Part shown: positions 19,829 to 29,111 of the stretch, piece after piece
Numbering within the stretch: the stretch's first letter is position 1
How the letters are laid out: every line of letters begins with the position of its first letter
Assembly (NCBI GenBank): GCA_021404685.1
Contig: QWHC01000010.1
Span: forward strand, 1-64,000
DNA: 64,000 bases
DNA from: Chloroflexi bacterium CFX4
GTDB taxonomy: Bacteria; Chloroflexota; Anaerolineae; Aggregatilineales; UBA2796
Direction of reading: 5' to 3'
Notes under the pieces: model-generated
Database searches by the model: none
The model's input: only the letters and a program-made list of their open reading frames with translations
Told to the model about the DNA's origin: nothing
Position numbers and translations under genes: made by a program

Positions 19829-21028
19829 CTATTCTTTTAGCCCATATTCATAGCCGAACTGCCAGGCGTGGTTGTCCATCGGCAGATCAGCAAGGTGATT
19901 GCGCCGCAAGGACTCGAAGCGTGGGCGCATTTCACCAAGCGAATCGCCGCCGATCTTTTCGAGCAGCGCGTTTGCCAGCACAAAGGCAACCATCGCCTCG
20001 ATGATCGGCACACCACGCGGCACTTGGCAGAAATCGCTGCGCTCATAGTCAATTTGGCGCGGCTCACCACTCGCCAAATCCACCGATGCCAACGGTGTGA
20101 GTGTAGTGGCAATTGGTTTGAGCGCAGCGCGCAGGATGATCGGCTCACCCGTGGTGATTCCGCCTTCCAAGCCGCCGGCGCGGTTGCTCTGCCGAGTCAG
20201 GTTGCCATCGGCATCGCGCCCAATCGGATCGTGAACGGCGGTGCCGCGCCGCCGCGCCAGATCGAATGCGCGCCCGATCTCTGCGCCCTTCACCGAGTGA
20301 ACGCTGCCAATTGCCGCCAAAAGCTGCCCGTCCAGCTTGCGATCCCACTGCACGTGCGAGCCAAGGCCGGGTGGCACGCCAAGCGCCACCACCTCAATCA
20401 CGCCGCCCAGCGTATCCTTCGCCTGAATGGTGGCGCGAATGGCAGCGTGCATCTGCTCCGTGGCGGCAGGGTCAGGGCAGCGCACATCACTGGCTTCGGC
20501 GGCGGCAAAGCGCGCCTGATAGCTTGCCGCATCGGGCAAGTCGGGCAAGTCGGCGTCAACATCGCCAATGCTGGTCACGTAACCTTGCACCTGAATGCCA
20601 AAGGCTGCCAGCAGGCGCTTACAGACTGCACCAACGGCAACGCGCATTGTTGTTTCACGTGCGCTGGCACGTTCAAGGCTTAGGCGTAGCTCACGGTAAC
20701 CGTATTTCACGGCGCCGGTCAGGTCGGCGTGTCCGGGGCGCGGCACCGTCATCGGCGCAATCTCTTTGTGCGCCCAGTTGCGGTAATCGCGGTTCTCCAC
20801 CAGCAGGGCAATCGGCGCGCCGGTCGTTTTGCCTGCCACCACGCCGCCGCCGAAATGCACTTGGTCTTGCTCAATCGCCATGCGTCCGCCGCGCCCATAG
20901 CCTTGTTGGCGGCGGGCAAGCTCCGTGTTAACGTCGGCGGCGGTCAGCGGCACATCGGCAGGCATTCCGTCAAGGATAGCAGTTAAGATAGGTCCGTGTG
21001 ATTCACCGGCGGTTAAAAAGCGCAGCAT
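19829..21028 (-). CDS. aroC: Chorismate synthase
   Basis: 399 residues. It catalyses the last shikimate-pathway step, converting EPSP to chorismate with reduced FMN. Motifs include MLRFLTAGESHGPILTAIL at the start (GESHG is diagnostic), ARRQQGYGRGGRMAIEQDQV, YGYRELRLSLERASARETTM, and SNRAGGLEGGITTGEPI in the second half. The ATG at 21028 has AGAGGA upstream; an open frame continues to 21352 but carries no family sequence. It is divergent from the Ldh2-type gene with 118 bp between. Confidence 0.96.
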   Translation of the reverse strand: MLRFLTAGESHGPILTAILDGMPADVPLTAADVNTELARRQQGYGRGGRMAIEQDQVHFGGGVVAGKTTGAPIALLVENRDYRNWAHKEIAPMTVPRPGHADLTGAVKYGYRELRLSLERASARETTMRVAVGAVCKRLLAAFGIQVQGYVTSIGDVDADLPDLPDAASYQARFAAAEASDVRCPDPAATEQMHAAIRATIQAKDTLGGVIEVVALGVPPGLGSHVQWDRKLDGQLLAAIGSVHSVKGAEIGRAFDLARRRGTAVHDPIGRDADGNLTRQSNRAGGLEGGITTGEPIILRAALKPIATTLTPLASVDLASGEPRQIDYERSDFCQVPRGVPIIEAMVAFVLANALLEKIGGDSLGEMRPRFESLRRNHLADLPMDNHAWQFGYEYGLKE

Positions 21029-21146
21029 GTGGGCAAATTCCTCTAAAGTGGCTGAATGTGTGGCAATTTTACCGCAAAGTGAGCGAAAGGCGGCAGATCG
21101 GGCTAGGCTTTGGTAGACTTGCTGAGGGAGAACGAAACAACTGCTT

Positions 21147-22151
21147 ATGACACTGATCACCCTTCCGATTGATGAAATACGCGCCCTGCTAACAGCCATT
21201 TGCAGGCAGCGCGGCTTGACGGCTGACGAAACAGCGCTGATTGTCGAAGAATATCTTGATGCGGAGCTATGCGGCGTGCGTTCGCATGGCGTGCTAAAAA
21301 TGCTGGCGCTGCCCGCCGCTATCCGTGCGCGGCAAGGCACACCACAGATCATACAGGATCGTGGCTATGCGGCATTGGTAGATGGTCAGCGTGAGCTGGG
21401 CATTTTGGCAGCGCATTTCTGCACGAGTCTTGCCATTGAACGCGCCGCTGAGCATGGTTTGGGCGTGGTCGCCCTGCGGAACGCGGCACGCTACGGGCGG
21501 ATTGCGCCCTTTGGCGAGCGCATCGGGGCGGCGGGCATGATCGGCATCATCATGAACGTAGGCGGCACTTTTGCCGCGCCGCTGCATAGCAATGCGCGTG
21601 CGTTGGGCGTGAATCCGCTATGCATTGCCTTGCCACGCGCCAACGCTGCGCCCATTGTGGGCGATTTTGCCACGACAGAAGGCGTGTGGAGCGAGGTGAT
21701 CCTGGCGCAGCTTGAAGGGCGCGATCTGCCGCCTAAGCGCTTCATTGCGGCGGATGGCAGCTATACGACCTTAACCCAACAGGCGCACGCGGTGCGAACT
21801 TTTGGCGGCGCCAAAGGGTTCTTGCTGAACCTGGTGATTGAGGCGTTATGCAGCGCCCTGATCGGCGCACAGCCTGCCTATAAGACACAGACAGAGTATG
21901 ATCTCGGCTTCGTCTTCCTAGCTTTCGACGGCGCCTTGTTCCGCGCTGATTCCGGGCAGGTTGCCCAAGAAATTGCCGATCTTGCTGCAATGCTGCTTGA
22001 ACTACCACCCAGCGAGGGCGAACCACTGCGCCTGCCCGGTGACCGCAGCCGAGCGCAGCGCACCGCAGCCTTAGCACGCGGCAGCCTTGATGTGCATGTG
22101 GCATTATGGGAGCGCCTTCAGCGTTTGGCGGCTGATCCACAAGCGGAATAA
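21147..22151 (+). CDS. Ldh2-type malate/L-lactate dehydrogenase family oxidoreductase
   Basis: 334 residues of the NAD(P)-dependent family that includes malate, L-sulfolactate and ureidoglycolate dehydrogenases. Landmarks are EYLDAELCGVRSHGVLKM near residue 30 (the conserved Ser-His), LGVVALRNAARYGRIAPFGERIGAAGMIG around 105-135, and NPLCIALPRANAAPIVGDFATTEG around 165-185. The C-terminus (FVFLAFDGALF) also fits. The exact 2-hydroxyacid substrate cannot be told from sequence. A perfect 24-bp palindrome just after the stop is the likely terminator. Confidence 0.88.
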   Translation: MTLITLPIDEIRALLTAICRQRGLTADETALIVEEYLDAELCGVRSHGVLKMLALPAAIRARQGTPQIIQDRGYAALVDGQRELGILAAHFCTSLAIERAAEHGLGVVALRNAARYGRIAPFGERIGAAGMIGIIMNVGGTFAAPLHSNARALGVNPLCIALPRANAAPIVGDFATTEGVWSEVILAQLEGRDLPPKRFIAADGSYTTLTQQAHAVRTFGGAKGFLLNLVIEALCSALIGAQPAYKTQTEYDLGFVFLAFDGALFRADSGQVAQEIADLAAMLLELPPSEGEPLRLPGDRSRAQRTAALARGSLDVHVALWERLQRLAADPQAE

Positions 22152-22155
22152 AAGA

Positions 22156-22179
22156 CAAGGCGGGAACGTTCCCGCCTTG
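22156..22179. terminator. Convergent terminator palindrome
   Basis: A perfect 24-bp palindrome (CAAGGCGGGAAC and its reverse complement) sits between the convergent dehydrogenase and L25 genes. It would fold into a strong hairpin on either RNA. There is no long T run. Confidence 0.55.
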
Positions 22180-22193
22180 CTGCGTGGTGAAGC

Positions 22194-22832
22194 CTAGAAG
22201 TCTTCTTCTTGCTTCTTGCCGCGCTCGATCACTTCGGGTTCGGGCATGATGGTGCTGTCTTCTGTGGTTTCTTCTGCCGAAGCACCCGTCAGCGATTCCA
22301 CGCGGGCGATCACGTCGTGGGCATCCGACAAATAGACCACGCCACTGATCGCGGGCAAATCCGCAACAGTCAGCTTGGCGCCAAGCGCCTTTAGCCGAGA
22401 GGCGTCCACTTCAATATGGTCAGGAATGTTAGTCGGCAAGCACTCAACCTCGACCGAGACAATCGGATGCGCCAGCATCAGGTCAGCGCCAAGTTTCGGC
22501 ACGTTCACCAACAGGATCGAGACCTCGGCGCGCAGTTTCTTGCTCAGGTCAACCTTGAGGAAATCCACGTGCAAAATATCGCGGCGGATCACGTCGCGCT
22601 GAACGGCGCGCACAAGCGTATCGTGCGTGTTGCCATCCACAGTGATATTGACAAGGTGCGTGCCGCTGGCTTTTTGCAGCACAATTTCAAGGGCGCGGCG
22701 CTTGCAAGTGATATGGATCGCCTCTCCCAAGCCGTAAATGACTGCCGGCACAAGATCAGCGCGGCGCAGTTGTTTCACCTGCTTGCCGATGATCGTGCGC
22801 GGCTCTGCTTCCAATGTATAGGTTTCCGCCAC
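22194..22832 (-). CDS. rplY: Ribosomal protein L25 (CTC/TL5 long form)
   Basis: 212 residues. The N-terminal L25 domain binds 5S rRNA (LEAEPRTIIGKQVKQLRRADLVPAVIYG), and the C-terminal TL5/CTC beta domain includes HPIVSVEVECLPTNIPDHIEVD. It ends in an acidic then basic tail (PEVIERGKKQEEDF). The start codon is GTG at 22832 with AGAGGAG 9 nt upstream. It stands alone, with a convergent terminator downstream. Confidence 0.95.
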   Translation of the reverse strand: MAETYTLEAEPRTIIGKQVKQLRRADLVPAVIYGLGEAIHITCKRRALEIVLQKASGTHLVNITVDGNTHDTLVRAVQRDVIRRDILHVDFLKVDLSKKLRAEVSILLVNVPKLGADLMLAHPIVSVEVECLPTNIPDHIEVDASRLKALGAKLTVADLPAISGVVYLSDAHDVIARVESLTGASAEETTEDSTIMPEPEVIERGKKQEEDF

Positions 22833-23034
22833 GAGCGTTGACTCCTCTTAGCTTAGATATGTCAAAATCTAATCGGTCATTGTAGCCGAGAGGCGGCAGC
22901 GCGTCAAGAGAGAGTCTAGGGTAATGCTGCATCTCTCTATCCTCTCACAACCCTAGCCCTGCCTTGACGCCAAACTGCCAATCATGCTAGAGTCAGCGTT
23001 AATATCGCTTTGTCAGTTGGCTGTATAGGTCCGC

Positions 23035-25359
23035 ATGATGCAAGTGCCTGATCCGCCTTCCGTCTCGCGCTCTGGCAATCGCCGTTCATTGGTAGATTTG
23101 CTGGTGCAGATCGACTCCGATCTGCTGCGCGCCCAAACCGCCGAAGAAATCTTGGGTGCGCTGCGCCCGGTGTTGGCATATTATCAGGCACAGCGTGCCA
23201 AGCTGCACTTCCTCTACACTGATGCACACAACCGCCCAACCGAGGCGCGCCTTGTGGCTTCTCTGCGGCAAGATGGCAGCCTTGAGCCGCTAAGCAACTT
23301 GCCTGCGCTCACCTTTCGCCTTGCCGAGTATCCCTTTGTGGCGCGCACTGTTGAGCAGCGCCAGCCCTACTTTATCGAAAATATTTTCACGCACCCTGAT
23401 ATTGATGAGCAGATGCTTGCCTACGCACGCGCTGCTGATTACACTGCCATCATTGCGCTGCCGCTCTTTGTGCATGAGCGCTGGCTCGGCTTCCTCTCGC
23501 TGGACTGGCAACAAGCACAACACTTTAATGATGCAACGCGCATTTTCTTCAAAACGTTGCAGACCAATGTCGCTGCTGTGGTGGCAGGCTATCGTTCTTA
23601 CATCGAGCGCGAAGAGGCACACCGCGAAATCGAGCTGCTCTACCGCATTGGCAGCGCTGTCAACGCTGCCCAAACCTACGCAGAGCTGATCCAAGCTGTG
23701 GCGCGTTATGCGCCAATGCACCCCTACAGCCTTTCGATCACACATTTTGAAAACTACGATTTGCAAAATGCCACCTATGCCGAAATTGTGGCAGTCTGGG
23801 GCGCCAACCGAGATCGGTTAGGCACACGCATTCCCGATCAGGCGTTGTTGCCCTTATCCATGCACAGAAAGCCCGTCATTGTCACAGATACCGCCGATCT
23901 AGCGCAGGTTAGCCCTGCCGTCAGCGAGACCTCCCGCGCACGCGGCTATCGCGCTTTCCTCTCCGTGCCGCTCACCTATGGCGAAACGGTGCTTGGCGCG
24001 TTGAATTTCTTCTCGGATAAGCCGCGTGACTATTCAGCCGCAGAGCAGCGCCTTGCCAAAGGCATTGCCGATTTGGTGGCAGTCGCAATGGATCGCATTC
24101 GCCTGCGCGAGGAATCGCTGCGCTCACAAGCGCGCACTGAATGCATCGCACAGATCAATACAGCGCTGCTGCTGGCAACCGATGAGGCAGACATTGTGCG
24201 CGCCTTTGCCAGCTACGCCGCGCAGCTCGGCGCGGTGAGCGTCTCGCTTAGCTATATCGAACCCGGTGATACACTCAAGGTCATGCGGCTTGCGGCTGTC
24301 TATAGCAAAGACGGCGTCCTCACAAATTTTCCGCTTGCCACGCCGGCTGTTTTGAATGGTAAGTTTTCGGCGCAACTGCTCAAGCGCGGTGAGCAGCTTG
24401 TCTGTGTGGAAGATGCTCAAACCGATCCGCGTTTGGACGCACAAGAACGCGCTGCCTTAGTGGATTACGGCATTAGCGCGATGGCTTCCATGCTGCTCCA
24501 CAGCGGCGGCGAATGGGTTGGCGTGCTAAACATGAATTGGGATCACCCACGCAAGTTTCACGAAGATGAGCGCACCGTTTTTGAGGCGATTCTGCCGCCG
24601 CTTGCCTCGGTGGTTGGGCGGCGGCGGCTGTGGCTTAAGCAGCTTGAGACCTTAGCGCAACTGCGCCAACTGGATCGCCTGAAGGACGAATTTCTCTCCA
24701 ACATGAGCCATGAACTCCGCACACCGCTGAACGCCATCATCGGGCTCTCTGATGTTATCTTGCAAGGCATGGATGGCGAACTGACGCCGCGGATGCACAA
24801 TGACGTACAAACCATTTACAATGCCGGACAGCAATTGCTCGCCATCGTCAATGATGTGTTGGACATTGCCAAGATCGAGGCAGGCACGCTGACCTTGCGC
24901 TTTGCCGCCATTAATATCTGCACGCCGCTGCGCGAGGCGTTGGAGACTGCCCAAGTGATGGCAACCACCAAAGGTATTTCCTTGATTGCTGACCTCTCGG
25001 CGCAGTTGCCGCTTGTGCGCGCCGATGCCAACCGTATCCGCCAAGTGGCGCTCAACTTGCTGACCAATGCCATCAAGTTCACAGATCGCGGCACGGTCAC
25101 CCTAAGCGCCTATGCCGAAGGTGATAGAGTGATTTTCTGTGTGCGTGACGAAGGCATCGGCATTGATCCTGCTCACCACTGCCTGATTTTCGAGCAGTTT
25201 CGCCAAGTGGAGGGCAGTTTGCACCGCCGTAAAGGCGGCGCCGGCTTGGGCTTGGCAATCAGCAAGCGCTTGGTTGAACTGCATCAAGGCAAGATCAGGC
25301 TGGTAAGCGCGCTTGGCAAGGGCGCTACCTTCTACGTCAGTTTACCTGCTATCCAATAG
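23035..25359 (+). CDS. Soluble histidine kinase with three GAF domains
   Basis: 774 residues and no convincing membrane segment. Three GAF-like modules follow each other (about 20-185, 195-355 and 370-515). HisKA then carries the phospho-His in FLSNMSHELRTPLNAIIGLS, and the HATPase domain has NLLTNAIKFTDRG, DEGIGIDPAH and GGAGLGLAISKRL near the end. The GAF modules suggest sensing of a small molecule, redox state or light; no cysteine attachment site stands out. A receiver-only protein starts 7 nt after the stop, so the two probably work together. Confidence 0.93.
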   Translation: MMQVPDPPSVSRSGNRRSLVDLLVQIDSDLLRAQTAEEILGALRPVLAYYQAQRAKLHFLYTDAHNRPTEARLVASLRQDGSLEPLSNLPALTFRLAEYPFVARTVEQRQPYFIENIFTHPDIDEQMLAYARAADYTAIIALPLFVHERWLGFLSLDWQQAQHFNDATRIFFKTLQTNVAAVVAGYRSYIEREEAHREIELLYRIGSAVNAAQTYAELIQAVARYAPMHPYSLSITHFENYDLQNATYAEIVAVWGANRDRLGTRIPDQALLPLSMHRKPVIVTDTADLAQVSPAVSETSRARGYRAFLSVPLTYGETVLGALNFFSDKPRDYSAAEQRLAKGIADLVAVAMDRIRLREESLRSQARTECIAQINTALLLATDEADIVRAFASYAAQLGAVSVSLSYIEPGDTLKVMRLAAVYSKDGVLTNFPLATPAVLNGKFSAQLLKRGEQLVCVEDAQTDPRLDAQERAALVDYGISAMASMLLHSGGEWVGVLNMNWDHPRKFHEDERTVFEAILPPLASVVGRRRLWLKQLETLAQLRQLDRLKDEFLSNMSHELRTPLNAIIGLSDVILQGMDGELTPRMHNDVQTIYNAGQQLLAIVNDVLDIAKIEAGTLTLRFAAINICTPLREALETAQVMATTKGISLIADLSAQLPLVRADANRIRQVALNLLTNAIKFTDRGTVTLSAYAEGDRVIFCVRDEGIGIDPAHHCLIFEQFRQVEGSLHRRKGGAGLGLAISKRLVELHQGKIRLVSALGKGATFYVSLPAIQ

Positions 25360-25366
25360 TACGATC

Positions 25367-25747
25367 ATGAGCGGATCACACATTCTCTATGTTGAAGATA
25401 ACGAGTCTAATGTGCTGGTTGTTCAGCGCGTCTGTGAGCATTTAGGGCTGCCTTTGCAGGTTGCCACCAATGCCTCAGACGCGATTACCAGCGTGTTGGA
25501 AAGCTGTCCGCGTCTTATTTTGATGGATGTGAGCCTGCCCGATGTAGATGGGTTGGTGGCTACGAACATGATCCGCAACTTGAAAGCGCCTATCGCAAGC
25601 GTGCCAATTATTGCGCTGACCGCCAGCGCGATGGTTGGTGACCGTGAGCGCTGCCTTGCCGCAGGCTGCAATGACTATTTGGCGAAACCGTTTCAGGTGC
25701 GCGCCCTTGTTGGTATACTCGAACGCTATCTAAACAATGGAGACTAA
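25367..25747 (+). CDS. Single-domain response regulator (receiver only)
   Basis: 126 residues, a complete CheY-like receiver with no output domain. It has the acidic pair in ILYVEDNESN, the phospho-acceptor Asp in LILMDVSLPDVDG, the Thr/Ser switch in IALTASAM and Lys in YLAKPFQ. I chose the ATG at 25367, 7 nt after the kinase stop. It probably receives phosphate from the GAF histidine kinase. Its end overlaps the next receiver gene by 11 bp. Confidence 0.92.
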   Translation: MSGSHILYVEDNESNVLVVQRVCEHLGLPLQVATNASDAITSVLESCPRLILMDVSLPDVDGLVATNMIRNLKAPIASVPIIALTASAMVGDRERCLAAGCNDYLAKPFQVRALVGILERYLNNGD

Positions 25748-26144
25748 TACCTTTATGATTGCCGTTGTGATCGAAGACAACCCAACCTCGGCAGATATTA
25801 TCTGCCGCCAGTTCAACGCGCTTGGCTTCAGCGAAACGCACGTCAGTGGCACGGCTGAAGGCGGCATGGAGCTTGTTCAGCGCGTGCGCCCAAACCTCGT
25901 CATTGTGGATGAACGCTTGCCCGATGCCAGCGGCACGGAACTGGTGCGCGCCCTTCGCATTTTTGATCCAAACCTCGTGGTGGCGATGTGTACCGTCATT
26001 GATGATGAGGAGACCATCCAAGAGGCGTTCGAGGCGGGCTGTAATTACTACATCGTGAAACCAAACGGCTTACGGCGGCTGTGTGATGAACGCAATTCGC
26101 CAAGCGCTATGCTGGATGTCGGTTCGCAAGTCATTTTTCGCTAA
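25737..26144 (+). CDS. Second receiver-domain protein
   Basis: 135 residues; a CheY-like receiver with acidic residues in AVVIEDNPTSAD, the phospho-acceptor Asp in LVIVDERLPDASG and Lys in YIVKPNG. The tail (LRRLCDERNSPSAMLDVGSQVIFR) is not a recognised output domain. The ATG at 25737 lies inside the preceding gene; an alternative ATG at 25755 has GGAG upstream and may be the real start. Overlap with the previous receiver gene implies coupled translation. A strong hairpin follows. Confidence 0.85.
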   Translation: METNTFMIAVVIEDNPTSADIICRQFNALGFSETHVSGTAEGGMELVQRVRPNLVIVDERLPDASGTELVRALRIFDPNLVVAMCTVIDDEETIQEAFEAGCNYYIVKPNGLRRLCDERNSPSAMLDVGSQVIFR

Positions 26145-26149
26145 CGGTG

Positions 26150-26178
26150 CATGGGCTAAATTTAACGTTTAGCCCATG
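26150..26178 (+). terminator. Hairpin after the receiver genes
   Basis: A perfect 11-bp stem CATGGGCTAAA/TTTAGCCCATG with loop TTTAACG lies 6 nt after the stop codon. It lacks a long T tract (TTTGG follows) but is well placed to separate the receiver genes from the next two-component pair. Confidence 0.55.
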
Positions 26179-26254
26179 TTTGGCTATACTTGTCGTGAAA
26201 GGCGACGCGCACCTTCACCTTTCAGTATCGTTCATCGTGCAGTGAGGGTCACTC

Positions 26255-26941
26255 ATGGCAAAAATCCTGATCGTGGAAGATGATACAACGCTGGCAGATA
26301 CACTGGTGGATAACCTCCAAGAAGAAGGCTACGAGGTGTTCAGCACCCGCGATGGCGAAAACGCCCTCGCCCTGATCCGCAGCAAACTACCCGATCTGAT
26401 CGTACTCGATATCATGCTCCCCACCCTTGATGGTTTAAGTGTTTGCCGCATTATTCGCAAAGACCCAACCACACTCCACATTCCCATTATCATGCTGACC
26501 GCACGCGGCACAGAGGTAGATAAGATCGTTGGCTTGGAAAGCGGCGCTGATGACTACGTGGTGAAACCGTTCGGCTTGGGCGAATTTTTGGCGCGTGTGC
26601 GCGCTGTGATGCGCCGTATGCCCGGACGCCCCACCTTGCAAGACGAACTGCTCTCCGGCGATCTTCGGATAGACCTTGCCGGCAGGCGTGTTTTTCGCGG
26701 CAATCAGGTGCTGCACCTGAGCCATAAAGAGTTTGATCTGCTCTCTGAGCTGATGCAGAATCAGGGCGTGGTGCTTTCCCGCGATCTGATCCTTACCAAG
26801 GTGTGGGGCTACGAATATTTTGGCGATAAGCGCACTGTAGATGTGCATGTCCGCTGGCTGCGCGAGAAGATCGAGGATGATGCCAGCAATCCACAGCGCA
26901 TTGTGACCGTGCGCGGCGTCGGCTACCGTTTTGAGGGCTAA
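26255..26941 (+). CDS. OmpR/PhoB-type response regulator
   Basis: 228 residues. The receiver domain (1-120) has KILIVEDDTTLAD, phospho-Asp in LIVLDIMLPTLDG, and YVVKPFG. The winged-helix DNA-binding domain (about 130-228) has LSHKEFDLLSELMQN, VWGYEYFGDKRTVDVHVRWLREKIE and VRGVGYRFEG. It precedes a PhoR-like kinase; depending on the kinase start, the genes are separated by 7 nt or overlap by 11. The pair resembles PhoB-PhoR in layout, but no phosphate genes are present, so I do not assign that role. Confidence 0.95.
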   Translation: MAKILIVEDDTTLADTLVDNLQEEGYEVFSTRDGENALALIRSKLPDLIVLDIMLPTLDGLSVCRIIRKDPTTLHIPIIMLTARGTEVDKIVGLESGADDYVVKPFGLGEFLARVRAVMRRMPGRPTLQDELLSGDLRIDLAGRRVFRGNQVLHLSHKEFDLLSELMQNQGVVLSRDLILTKVWGYEYFGDKRTVDVHVRWLREKIEDDASNPQRIVTVRGVGYRFEG

Positions 26942-26948
26942 GCGCACC

Positions 26949-28199
26949 GTGAGCGATGTTGGCTTTTTTGCCCTGCTTGGGCTGCTAGGCGTCTGTGCTG
27001 TGCTGTGGTGGCGGCTTGGCGCAGCCGTCCAGCGCGCTGAACACCTCCAAGGGCGGCTGGATGGCACGCGCCGCGAGCTAGACGCCAGCCGCGCACGCCT
27101 CAATGTGCTGCAAGGGCAGGCAACTGCACTGGCAGACGTGCTGTTTGATCCGCTGCTGGTGGTCAACGTTAGCACGGCGCAGCACACTGTGATCGCCCTC
27201 AACGCGGCAGCGGCAGCTTGCTTCAAGCTGGATGCCTTCGCCGCACAAGGGCGCACCGTGATGCAAGTGACGCGCCACCACGAGATTGACTCGTTGGTGA
27301 GCGACCTTGCCAAAGGTGTGGAGCAGACCGAGATGCAGATCATGATTGAAGATAGCACCTTCCGTATGCGCGGTGCCTGCCTTGGTGAAGGCAACCAACG
27401 CCTTGTGGTCGTCGCCTTGCAGGATATTTCCGAACTGCTGCGCCTTGCCCGTGCGCGCCGCGACATGGTGGCGAACTTCTCGCACGATCTGCGTACACCG
27501 CTCAGCAGCATCAAACTGCTGATTGAATCGCTCCAAATGAACTTGGGACGCAGCCCAGAACGCGACCGTAAACTGCTGGGCAAGTTGGCAGGCGAGGCAG
27601 ATAGCCTGCACCACATGACCCAAGAACTGATCGATCTGTCCATGATTGAATCCGGGCGCGCCATCATGCGCCTTGTGCCTGTGCGTGCTGCTGAGGTGAT
27701 TGACAGCGCGCTCAAGATCATGGAGACGCAGTTCGACCAAAAGCGGCTGCGTGTGGTGCGTTCAGCCCCTGCCGATCTATGGCTGCTGGCTGATCCTGAT
27801 CAAGTTCGGCGCGTGCTGACCAACCTGCTGCATAACGCCGTCAAATTCACGCCGATGGAAGGGCAGATCACCTGTGAAGTGCATCCCGTTGAGGACTACT
27901 TACAAATCAGCGTGACCGATACCGGCACAGGCATTCCACCGCACGAACGCGCCCGCATCTTTGAGCGCTTCTACCAAGTCGACTCGGCGCGCACCGGCGG
28001 CGCAGGTAGTGCCAATCGCGGCGGCACGGGCTTGGGCTTGGCAATCTCCAAACACATTGTGGAAGCGCATGGCGGCAAAATCTGGGCAGAGGCAGGCTTG
28101 CCACCCACTGGCGCGCGGCTGTGCTTCACGTTGCCGCGTGCCGATGCACCCGCTGCTCAGGCAGCGCCCAACAAAACCGCGGCGCCGCAGCACACTTGA
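26949..28199 (+). CDS. PhoR-like membrane histidine kinase
   Basis: 416 residues from a GTG at 26949 (an in-frame TTG at 26931 would add six residues). One N-terminal membrane segment (VGFFALLGLLGVCAVLWW) is followed by a short coiled coil, a PAS-like domain (about 55-165), HisKA with the phospho-His in MVANFSHDLRTPLSSIKLL, and HATPase with NLLHNAVKFTPMEG, DTGTGIPPHER and GGTGLGLAISKHI. The lack of a large extracytoplasmic loop suggests it senses inside the cell or through a partner. It is paired with the response regulator just upstream. Confidence 0.92.
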   Translation: MSDVGFFALLGLLGVCAVLWWRLGAAVQRAEHLQGRLDGTRRELDASRARLNVLQGQATALADVLFDPLLVVNVSTAQHTVIALNAAAAACFKLDAFAAQGRTVMQVTRHHEIDSLVSDLAKGVEQTEMQIMIEDSTFRMRGACLGEGNQRLVVVALQDISELLRLARARRDMVANFSHDLRTPLSSIKLLIESLQMNLGRSPERDRKLLGKLAGEADSLHHMTQELIDLSMIESGRAIMRLVPVRAAEVIDSALKIMETQFDQKRLRVVRSAPADLWLLADPDQVRRVLTNLLHNAVKFTPMEGQITCEVHPVEDYLQISVTDTGTGIPPHERARIFERFYQVDSARTGGAGSANRGGTGLGLAISKHIVEAHGGKIWAEAGLPPTGARLCFTLPRADAPAAQAAPNKTAAPQHT

Positions 28200-28247
28200 T
28201 GAATGTTTGCTATAAAGTTCTGGAAAGCGTGGCAAAGCCTTTACCGC

Positions 28248-28263
28248 CTGCTATACTCTCACC
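28248..28263 (+). promoter_or_regulatory. Candidate -10 region of the dsbA-like gene
   Basis: CTGCTATACTCTCACC contains TATACT (28252-28257), a good -10 hexamer, 51 nt before the ATG at 28309. The -35 is weak. The identical 16 bases form the -10 region of the sufC promoter at 44674-44689. Confidence 0.45.
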
Positions 28264-28308
28264 TCTATGATTTAACACACACGATGAAGTACGAAGGTAT
28301 CCTGAGCT

Positions 28309-29100
28309 ATGGCAAATGCAAAAGCCCCGAAAAACGCCGCTGCCTCCACCAAGAAATCGGTGAAGGAACGCCGCGCCGAAGCGCTGCGCCGCAAGCAACA
28401 GCAGCAGGTTGTGCTGCTCGCCGTCATTGGCGCTGCCATCATCTTAGTGGTCGGCTTGTTTATCGTCATTTCTTCCCGCCCTGTCGAGGCGCAAGTGGCG
28501 GAAAGCATCCCCAATAAATACACCGAGATCACGTCGCAAGGCTTCTACGGCACCACCCCTGAAGGCTACTACTTCATTGGCAACCCAGAGGCGAAAGTGA
28601 CGATGGAGATGTTCTCCAGCTTTAGCTGCCCTGCTTGCCAGCAATATAAGCGCAGTTACTTTGATAACATCAAGGATAAAATTACCAACGGCGACGTGAA
28701 GTTCGTCTATATCCCCCTCACGCGCTACGGCAGTTTCCCATCCGAAGGCATGGCGCGCAGCGCGATCTGTGCTGGCGAGCAGGGCAAATTCTGGGAAATG
28801 CACGATGCCCTTTTTGACTGGGCAGGCTTGTATGGCAGTGCCGCCAACGATGCGCGCTATGGTCTTTCCGGCGCAGAGAAACTCGGCTTGGATAAAGATA
28901 AGTTCTCTGCCTGCTTTGGCGATGCCAAAACCACCGAAATCCTCCGCAGCGCAGAAACACTCGCCACGGAGCGCGGCGTAAACGCCACACCCACCGTCTT
29001 CTTGAACGGCACCAAAGTCTACCCTGAGCTGGCAAGCGGCGGTGCTGCGCCCGGCTTGAGCGAATTGCGTGGTCTGATCGAAGCGACGGTTGCCAACTAA
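28309..29100 (+). CDS. DsbA-like thiol-disulfide oxidoreductase, membrane-anchored
   Basis: 263 residues. A Lys-rich cytoplasmic N-terminus is followed by one membrane helix (VVLLAVIGAAIILVVGLFIV, about 34-53) and an extracytoplasmic thioredoxin-like domain. The active site is CPAC in FSSFSCPACQQYKRSYFDN; ARSAICAGEQGKFWEMHDALFD and VNATPTVFLNG (with the cis-Pro) are typical of DsbA-like oxidoreductases. It should form or rearrange disulfides in exported proteins. The dipeptidase gene begins 11 nt later, probably in the same transcript. Confidence 0.92.
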   Translation: MANAKAPKNAAASTKKSVKERRAEALRRKQQQQVVLLAVIGAAIILVVGLFIVISSRPVEAQVAESIPNKYTEITSQGFYGTTPEGYYFIGNPEAKVTMEMFSSFSCPACQQYKRSYFDNIKDKITNGDVKFVYIPLTRYGSFPSEGMARSAICAGEQGKFWEMHDALFDWAGLYGSAANDARYGLSGAEKLGLDKDKFSACFGDAKTTEILRSAETLATERGVNATPTVFLNGTKVYPELASGGAAPGLSELRGLIEATVAN

Positions 29101-29111
29101 AAGGCGGTTGC

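Noticed and set aside
20266-20931. 221-codon frame opposite aroC
   Set aside because: A shadow of the chorismate synthase gene: Arg/Ser-rich, no homology, caused by the GC-rich antisense strand.
21029-21352. Long N-terminal extension of chorismate synthase
   Set aside because: Chorismate synthases begin at MLRFLTAGESHG; the extension overlaps the divergent dehydrogenase gene and shows no family sequence.
26255-28199. Calling this pair phoB-phoR
   Set aside because: Domain layout fits, but no phosphate-uptake genes or Pho boxes are visible.
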